Assembly (NCBI GenBank): GCA_946402785.1
Contig: CAMIXP010000072.1
Coordinates: 1 to 6,696 of the forward strand
Length of the DNA: 6,696 nucleotides
Source: an uncultured Caryophanales bacterium
Lineage (GTDB): Bacteria; Bacillota_I; Bacilli_A; RF39; UBA660
Direction: 5' to 3'
The notes under the pieces are model-generated. The model was not told the DNA's origin. It saw only the letters and a list, made by a program, of their open reading frames with translations, and ran no database searches. Shown here in pieces: positions 1 to 4,903 of this stretch. How positions within the stretch are numbered: position 1 is the first letter of the stretch; each line of letters begins with the position of its first letter. Both the position numbers and the translations under genes were made by a program.

Positions 1-1518
1 AATATGACCTCCATCTTCATCCGCATCGCTCATGATAATGACTTTATCATATTCACAATCTTTTATATCAAAGTTAGATCCATATCCAGCACCAATCGTA
101 TAAATAATCGTATTAATTTCTTCATTACGAAGGATTTCATCTTCTCTTGTTTTTTCTGTATTTAAAACTTTACCACGTAAAGGAAGAATCGCTTGATATT
201 TTCTGTCTCTTCCACCTTTGGCAGAACCTCCTGCAGAATCACCCTCGACTAAGAATAATTCATTCTTGGTTTTATCTTTACTTTGAGCAGGAGCAAGTTT
301 TCCAGATAAACTTCTTTCTTCTTTCTTTTTAGAAGTTCCTTTTCGTGCATCTTCTCTTGCTTTTCTTGCAGCTTCTCTCGCAATCTTACTCTTTAAACTC
401 TTATTAATGATATCCGTAGCAATGGCTTTATTTTCTTCTAAGTAAGTTTGTAAGTTAGAAGTAACAATCTGTTCTACTGCATTCTTTGCTTGAGGAGTTC
501 CAAGTTTTCCCTTAGTTTGTCCTTCAAACTGTAGGATACCTTCTGGAATCTTCAAACTGATAATGGCTGTTAAACCCTCTCTAACGTCCGAACCTTCAAA
601 AGCCTTGTCGTTGCCTTTAACGAATCCATTTGCCTTTGCATAGTCGTTAAAAACACGTGTAAGGGCTGTTTTAAATCCAACTTCGTGAGAACCACCATCA
701 ATTGTTTTAACATTATTAACGAAACTAACAATCTTTTCATTGTAAGTATCCGTATATTGCATCGAAATTTCTACTTCAATTTTATCTTTAGTACCTTCAA
801 AAGTAAGAATCTTATGAAGAGTATTTTCACCCTTATTTAATTCTTCTACATATTCTTCAATACCACGTTCATAGTGATATTTATTATCTCTTCCATCTTC
901 TTCATCATATACTTCAATTGTAATTCCTTTTAGTAAGAAAGCAGACTCCTGCATTCTCTCACAAATCGTTGTATAAGAAAAACTTGTACTAGAGAAGATT
1001 TCAGGATCTGGCATAAAACGTACTGTTGTACCAGTTTTATTGGTTGTTCCAATGACTTTTAAAGGAACAGCTACATGTCCTCCATTTTCAAAACGAATAT
1101 AACTTTCTTCTTTATCTCTTTTGATAGTTACTTCCATCCATTTAGATAAAGCATTAACAACAGAAGAACCTACACCATGTAATCCTCCTGATACTTTATA
1201 TCCATCACTTTCAAATTTACCTCCAGCATGAAGAATCGTATAAATAACTTCCGGAGTAGATTTACCAGATTCATGCATTCCAGTAGGTACACCACGTCCA
1301 TGGTCTTCTACAGATACAGATCCATCTTTATGAAGAGTAATCTTAATAAAGTCACCATATCCATTAATAGCTTCATCTACAGAGTTATCAACAATTTCCC
1401 ATACAAGATGATGTAATCCTCTCTTATCTGTAGATCCAATATACATACCAGGTCTTTTACGAACAGCTTCTAATCCTTCAAGTATCTTAATCGACTTCGC
1501 ATCATATTTATCTGCCAT
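1..1518 (-). CDS. parE: DNA topoisomerase IV subunit B (ParE), C-terminus cut off by the window edge
   Basis: This is the ATPase and TOPRIM subunit of topoisomerase IV, which with ParC decatenates daughter chromosomes. The first 506 residues are visible; the family is about 650 aa long. The GHKL ATPase site is clear: EIVDNSVDEA at 41-50 (catalytic Glu41, Mg-binding Asn45), DHGRG at 72-76, GGLHGVGSSVVNALS from 111, and the QTK loop at 334-336. TOPRIM begins with EGDSAGGSAK at 425-434, and its acidic D-A-D-x-D-G motif lies at 498-503. ParE is preferred over GyrB because LRGKVLNTEK and NEEINTIIYTIGAG (465-478) are ParE-type, whereas GyrB has LRGKILNVEK and a GTGIG-type segment. The start ATG at 1518 has an AGGAG site seven bases upstream and its own promoter. 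The metal-site segment ends in DADEDGGHI instead of the usual DADTDGAHI. parC would be expected beyond the left edge. Confidence 0.96.
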   Translation of the reverse strand, partial: MADKYDAKSIKILEGLEAVRKRPGMYIGSTDKRGLHHLVWEIVDNSVDEAINGYGDFIKITLHKDGSVSVEDHGRGVPTGMHESGKSTPEVIYTILHAGGKFESDGYKVSGGLHGVGSSVVNALSKWMEVTIKRDKEESYIRFENGGHVAVPLKVIGTTNKTGTTVRFMPDPEIFSSTSFSYTTICERMQESAFLLKGITIEVYDEEDGRDNKYHYERGIEEYVEELNKGENTLHKILTFEGTKDKIEVEISMQYTDTYNEKIVSFVNNVKTIDGGSHEVGFKTALTRVFNDYAKANGFVKGNDKAFEGSDVREGLTAIISLKIPEGILQFEGQTKGKLGTPQAKNAVEQIVTSNLQTYLEENKAIATDIINKSLKSKIAREAARKAREDARKGTSKKKEERSLSGKLAPAQSKDKTKNELFLVEGDSAGGSAKGGRDRKYQAILPLRGKVLNTEKTREDEILRNEEINTIIYTIGAGYGSNFDIKDCEYDKVIIMSDADEDGGHI

Positions 1519-1525
1519 ATCATCA

Positions 1526-1578
1526 CTCCTAATACTGAACTCTATTTTATTATAACAAAAACTTTCTTGTATTTTCAA
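1526..1578 (-). promoter_or_regulatory. Promoter and RBS of parE
   Basis: Read on the minus strand, there is a -35 TTGAAA at 1578-1573, an 18-base spacer and a perfect -10 TATAAT at 1554-1549. Transcription would start near 1542. The AGGAG ribosome binding site is at 1530-1526, seven bases before the ATG. The promoter lies just after the terminator of the preceding gene, so parE is probably transcribed on its own. Confidence 0.8.
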
Positions 1579-1620
1579 CGAACTTTACCTTTTTTGACAC
1601 TCAAACCCTTTAATAGCAAC

Positions 1621-1644
1621 AAAAAAGGAAGAGTTAACTCTTCC
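1621..1644 (-). terminator. Rho-independent terminator after the surface-protein gene
   Basis: On the minus strand, a perfect palindrome GGAAGAG-TTAA-CTCTTCC (1644-1627) is followed by six T residues (1626-1621). The first base of the hairpin is the last base of the TAG stop codon of the 499-aa gene, so termination starts right at the stop. Confidence 0.88.
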
Positions 1645-3143
1645 TAATGAGCTTCAATTTGACTGTTACAAGATGCTCCTAATAGAGCCATGTAAAGGGT
1701 CATATCTTCATTTTTATCATTGTTTGTAATTCGATATGATCCATTTACTTTTTCAAGTTCATTCTCATTAATTTGGATTTGTAATTTGCCATTATTATAT
1801 AGTTTAATATCACGAATAGTTTCACTTTCTTCTGCAATTAATTTAGAACCATATTTTTGAAGGAAGAATCTAACATCCTCTTCTTCTTCATCTCCATATA
1901 CATCAAGAGAAAAAGAACCTTCTGCATTATAAGAATTATGGAAACTCATTGCACCATCATTGAATTCCAACTCTGATTCATAGTAACAAGTATCAGGATT
2001 TCCTTTAAATAAAACTCCATTAACATAAATTCCATCTGGTGTTGGATTCCAACATAAGTAAATAGTACCAGCAACACTCATGCTTGCTTCTTCAATTCTC
2101 TTTAAAGCATTACTTGCTCCAGTAGCTGTATAATGCTCACAAGCAGGATTATTATCATATCCAACTAAATAAGTATCTCCATTTTTAAATGCTTCCATAT
2201 AATCAAATGGATATTCTCCAACTGGAAGATAAACATCTTCTAAGTCTTTTCCATGGAAATCATACGTTCCACCATTACCATTAATACGCATATATTCCAT
2301 AGATGATTCTTCATCCCAAGATACTTTCGCAACTCCACCATTCGTTAAAGTAGGAGGATAAATCATTTCACCATATTCATATCCAGGACGGAAAGCATTT
2401 TCAATATTATCAAGATAATAAGCTTCTTCTTCATCTGTGAAAGAATCCCATAACTCTTCTAATGTACATGGATCATGTGGTAAACGTACATAGAATGATT
2501 CACTTCCATCAAAGAAGTATCCACCATTGGCATCAAATTTAAGAGCTGGGGCAGCTTCTACTTCAGGAATTCCATAAACATCTACAACAACACCTTTTAA
2601 TGGATTACCATTACCATCTGTAATTTTAACACTATGGCATTCTTTTCCTGCATGAACAGTATAAGTAGCACCTAATAATAACATGACAGGAATGACAAGT
2701 AATGCTTTCTTATTCTTGCGAGATACAAGAATGGTTGCTCCAACAACTCCAGCAACAACAAGTAACATAACGAAACTTCTACCTGTTACTGGGTTACCAC
2801 CACGATAATCTACAAAAGTAGAAGTACCTGGAGCACCATCTAAAGTTAAAGTCATTTCTCTTTGATTGGTTGTATATCCATTTGGTACATGTTGAACAAC
2901 TCTTACAGTACCTCCCATACAATCACATAGAGGAACCAAACCATTCTCATCTGACTCCATCGTAAACATAAGTTTCTCTGGTAAGCTAACAGCTTCTTCG
3001 TAGTTTTCTGTAACTACTTCTTCTCCATTAGGATACACCATAAAATATGTTACACCAGTTTGTGGTAAATCAGCTGCATGTACCATTGGTATAAACATAA
3101 ATCCTAATAGAAATACAAATAAACATTTTAATATTTTCTTCAT
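1644..3143 (-). CDS. Exported surface protein with internal NPVTG sorting-like signal and tandem export signals
   Basis: This is a 499-aa protein whose function is not recognised. Residues 1-23 form a signal peptide (MKK, hydrophobic core, VHA|AD cleavage site). Residues 24-116 look like a SpaA/Cna-B-type domain, including VPNGYTT followed by a beta strand. NPVTG at 117-121, a hydrophobic stretch at 123-140 and RKNKK at 142-146 have the build of a cell-wall sorting signal, but it is internal. A second hydrophobic segment (147-163) ending in VHAG follows and resembles another signal peptide. After it, VKITDGNGNPLKGVVVDVYG (172-191) resembles the start of a Cna-B domain. Two diverged InlB/Flg_new-like repeats then seem to start at FDANGG (203) and INGNGG (287), ending around VSW and YLCW. 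The rest, about 373-499, is unassigned. The exported parts hold eight cysteines. The start is an ATG with AGGAAG six bases upstream. It has its own promoter and terminator. It could be an adhesin or cell-wall-associated protein; no catalytic motif is visible. Confidence 0.85.
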   Translation of the reverse strand: MKKILKCLFVFLLGFMFIPMVHAADLPQTGVTYFMVYPNGEEVVTENYEEAVSLPEKLMFTMESDENGLVPLCDCMGGTVRVVQHVPNGYTTNQREMTLTLDGAPGTSTFVDYRGGNPVTGRSFVMLLVVAGVVGATILVSRKNKKALLVIPVMLLLGATYTVHAGKECHSVKITDGNGNPLKGVVVDVYGIPEVEAAPALKFDANGGYFFDGSESFYVRLPHDPCTLEELWDSFTDEEEAYYLDNIENAFRPGYEYGEMIYPPTLTNGGVAKVSWDEESSMEYMRINGNGGTYDFHGKDLEDVYLPVGEYPFDYMEAFKNGDTYLVGYDNNPACEHYTATGASNALKRIEEASMSVAGTIYLCWNPTPDGIYVNGVLFKGNPDTCYYESELEFNDGAMSFHNSYNAEGSFSLDVYGDEEEEDVRFFLQKYGSKLIAEESETIRDIKLYNNGKLQIQINENELEKVNGSYRITNNDKNEDMTLYMALLGASCNSQIEAH

Positions 3144-3149
3144 AATACA

Positions 3150-3196
3150 CTTCCTATTCTATAGAACATTATATATCAAAGCATAAAAAAAAACAA
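3150..3196 (-). promoter_or_regulatory. Promoter and RBS of the surface-protein gene
   Basis: On the minus strand, a perfect -10 TATAAT lies at 3173-3168. Seventeen bases upstream is a weak -35 TTGTTT at 3196-3191, which sits inside the terminator stem of the preceding gene. The start of transcription would be near 3161, and AGGAAG at 3155-3150 is the ribosome binding site. The -10 is convincing; the -35 is weak. Confidence 0.65.
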
Positions 3197-3213
3197 TGTC
3201 GAACATTGTTTTT
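3184..3213 (-). terminator. Rho-independent terminator after the four-TM protein gene
   Basis: On the minus strand the stem AAAAACAATGT / ACATTGTTTTT (3213-3203 and 3199-3189) encloses a three-base TCG loop and runs into a tract of about eight T residues. The base of the stem overlaps the TAA stop codon (3215-3213). Because A and T tracts flank both sides, it might also work on the plus strand, but no plus-strand gene ends here. Confidence 0.87.
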
Positions 3214-4007
3214 TATTCATCGAATTTAAATTCAAAATCAAATGGATCTTCTTCTGGTTCTGTTTCATCTAAAGATTGTTCATTAAACTTCTTCGCATTA
3301 ATTTCTCTTTCTCTGCTAACACCATTACTCATTAAAATAGACTCTTCAATCTCTTCAATATCAAAAGTAGTTTTCTTATCTTCTCTACCCTTAATAATTA
3401 AACTAGATTTAACATTCGTTACAAAACTTTCTGCATCAATATAATCTACTAATTCATTAATAGCACTATTAACTTGTGTATCAAATACACCTCTATCTTC
3501 AGAAACCTTACGAATTCTTTTAGCTAAATTAACAATCTTCTTATCTGTAGATAATTGAGCTAACATCATTTTATTTTTATTATTATTAGCTTCTAATACT
3601 TGTTTTCTTAAAGCATGTTTATAAAGAATATTTTTATAAGCTTGCGTAAAGAATGATAAACTAAATGCACTAAAGATAATAATATTTTGAACATTCTCAT
3701 TTAATAATACTTTAACTCCAGGTACTTTTGCTAAATACGTATCAAAGAATCCAAATACTAGCATCGTGAAGATTGGTAAAACATTTAACATCGTATTTCC
3801 ATTACTAAAGCATTGAATAAATGTAAGTAATAAAGTTGATAATGCAATACCTATTAATAATCCATTACCAGAATCATAGAAAATAGAGAATATTCCAACA
3901 ATAATAATAGCGACTGCAAAAGATAATACAATACTATTATTTTTTAATTCTTCTTGAATCTCTTCTCTATGTTCTTCCATAAAAGCTTTTCTTTTTGATT
4001 TTTTCAT
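3213..4007 (-). CDS. Unrecognised membrane protein with four predicted TM segments and an acidic C-terminal tail
   Basis: This is a 264-aa protein that I do not recognise. A short, highly charged N-terminus (MKKSKRK, then EEHREEIQEE) precedes four hydrophobic segments at about 25-43, 50-67, 75-93 and 107-124. After residue 125 the chain is hydrophilic and probably cytosolic: a basic, helical stretch (about 125-200), then a strongly acidic and aromatic end, DPFDFEFKFDE. No enzyme motif is visible. The start is taken as ATG 4007 because GAGGTGG lies directly upstream at good spacing. A longer in-frame GTG start at 4031 would lie upstream of the expected transcription start. The gene has its own promoter and terminator. 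The tail could bind a partner protein, but that is inference. Confidence 0.85.
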   Translation of the reverse strand: MKKSKRKAFMEEHREEIQEELKNNSIVLSFAVAIIIVGIFSIFYDSGNGLLIGIALSTLLLTFIQCFSNGNTMLNVLPIFTMLVFGFFDTYLAKVPGVKVLLNENVQNIIIFSAFSLSFFTQAYKNILYKHALRKQVLEANNNKNKMMLAQLSTDKKIVNLAKRIRKVSEDRGVFDTQVNSAINELVDYIDAESFVTNVKSSLIIKGREDKKTTFDIEEIEESILMSNGVSREREINAKKFNEQSLDETEPEEDPFDFEFKFDE

Positions 4008-4013
4008 TTCGAA

Positions 4014-4021
4014 CCCACCTC
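4014..4021 (-). promoter_or_regulatory. Ribosome binding site deciding the start of the four-TM protein
   Basis: On the minus strand GAGGTGGG lies six to seven bases before ATG 4007. It fits that ATG and not the in-frame GTG 24 bases upstream, which shortens the protein from 272 to 264 residues. Confidence 0.8.
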
Positions 4022-4033
4022 TAATTGCCACTT

Positions 4034-4062
4034 ATTATAAATCAAACTTATAGTAAAATCAA
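4034..4062 (-). promoter_or_regulatory. Promoter of the four-TM protein gene
   Basis: On the minus strand, -35 TTGATT (4062-4057), a 17-base spacer and a perfect -10 TATAAT (4039-4034) form a near-consensus sigma-A-type promoter. Transcription would start near 4027. The -35 begins one base after the end of the previous terminator. Confidence 0.82.
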
Positions 4063-4087
4063 GAAAAAAGAGAGATTTACTCTCCCT
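4063..4087 (-). terminator. Rho-independent terminator after the 253-aa gene
   Basis: On the minus strand AGGGAGAG (4087-4080), loop TAAAT (4079-4075) and CTCTC followed by six T residues (4074-4064) form a stem of five perfect pairs, extendable through two G-T wobbles. The TAA stop codon of the gene lies in the loop. It is weaker than the other terminators of this window. Confidence 0.72.
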
Positions 4088-4838
4088 TTAATTCTTCTTT
4101 ATAAGATTGTATCTTTTGACTCTCTATTAAATAACAAATCATTTCATAACAATAATCATAATATTTTTTTAATTTATAACGACTAATTCCCTTATATTTA
4201 GAATCAATTTCTCCTACAATCCCCATCTTACAAACAATCATTTTAATCAAAGAATACGTACTAGGAGAAACACTCTTATAATCCAAAATCATAGGAAAAA
4301 TCTTACTCAAAATCAATCTTTTCATCTTAAGTCCATTATTCTCAATCAGACGATAAGATATTAATAATTCATTTAAAGTATCTGGTATATAATCCAGTAA
4401 ATCATCATAGATCACATGACTAGGTAATAAATAAACTTTATCATCAATTTGAAAAGCACTATAACCCATTCTCTCGATAATTAAGGGAACATTATGAAAT
4501 AACACACTACTTGCTTTATCACTAAAAGTAACTCCCTTAAACTTTTTCATAGATTCTAATAATAATTGAATATTTAATAAGAACTCTAAGAAGTTTAAAA
4601 AAGACTCCTCTGTAATCTTATGTTTAAAATCAATCCCAATGGATTTTAAATAAGAATCACAATCTAAATACGTATTACGATATTTCCAATGATGAAATAA
4701 AAAAGTATTAACAAATTCAAAGTAATTATAATTATTCTTTTCATAAACAATACATTTACTATTTAATACTTTTAATATTTTATTATATTCATCTTTATAT
4801 GTATTTTTATGATTCTTTAATAAGATAGGTATTCTCAT
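4077..4838 (-). CDS. Unrecognised soluble protein, 253 aa, directly downstream of the HEPN-like gene
   Basis: I do not recognise this protein. It has no signal peptide or membrane segment and looks mainly helical, rich in Lys, Tyr, Ile and Leu. A leucine-rich helical block spans about 78-97 (FLNFLEFLLNIQLLLE). A short beta-like part follows (IERMGYSAFQIDDKVYLLP, about 121-139), and further helices run to the end. No catalytic motif is evident. The start is placed at ATG 4838, since GGGTGAT lies just upstream and matches the extended anti-Shine-Dalgarno sequence. An in-frame GTG at 4847 would add three residues but overlaps that site. It begins 42 bases after the HEPN-like gene's stop, with that gene's terminator between and no convincing promoter of its own. 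It could be a partner of the HEPN-like protein, though this is inference from position. Confidence 0.75.
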   Translation of the reverse strand: MRIPILLKNHKNTYKDEYNKILKVLNSKCIVYEKNNYNYFEFVNTFLFHHWKYRNTYLDCDSYLKSIGIDFKHKITEESFLNFLEFLLNIQLLLESMKKFKGVTFSDKASSVLFHNVPLIIERMGYSAFQIDDKVYLLPSHVIYDDLLDYIPDTLNELLISYRLIENNGLKMKRLILSKIFPMILDYKSVSPSTYSLIKMIVCKMGIVGEIDSKYKGISRYKLKKYYDYCYEMICYLIESQKIQSYKEELKGE

Positions 4839-4842
4839 ACAT

Positions 4843-4858
4843 ATCACCCATCATTATA
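4843..4858 (-). promoter_or_regulatory. RBS of the 253-aa gene with an overlapping TATAAT of unclear role
   Basis: On the minus strand GGGTGAT (4849-4843) is a plausible ribosome binding site for ATG 4838. A perfect TATAAT sits at 4858-4853, but a transcript from it would start near 4846, inside the binding site, leaving a leader of only about eight bases. No good -35 lies 16-18 bases upstream; TTGATT occurs only at a 20-base spacing. It is either a poor promoter or a chance match. Confidence 0.45.
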
Positions 4859-4874
4859 GTAATCTTTTACATGA

Positions 4875-4903
4875 AAAAAATCAATCGAACAGATTGATTT
4901 TTT
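4875..4903 (-). terminator. Rho-independent terminator after the HEPN-like gene
   Basis: On the minus strand AAAAAATCAATC (4903-4892) pairs with GATTGATTTTTT (4886-4875) around the loop TGTTC. The right arm ends in a run of T residues. The TGA stop of the gene (4883-4881) lies inside the stem. The stem is long but AT-rich, so read-through into the next gene is plausible. Confidence 0.85.

Noticed and set aside
1..1518. Identification as gyrB
   Set aside because: The TOPRIM neighbourhood (NTEK, NEEINTIIYTIGAG) is of ParE type; GyrB has a GTGIG-type segment there.
2649..2705. A separate gene starting at the second signal-peptide-like segment
   Set aside because: The only Met there (residue 155) is inside the hydrophobic stretch and has no ribosome binding site, and the frame is continuous with the first half.
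4008..4031. GTG start at 4031 for the four-TM protein
   Set aside because: It would lie upstream of the expected transcription start, and the ribosome binding site fits ATG 4007.
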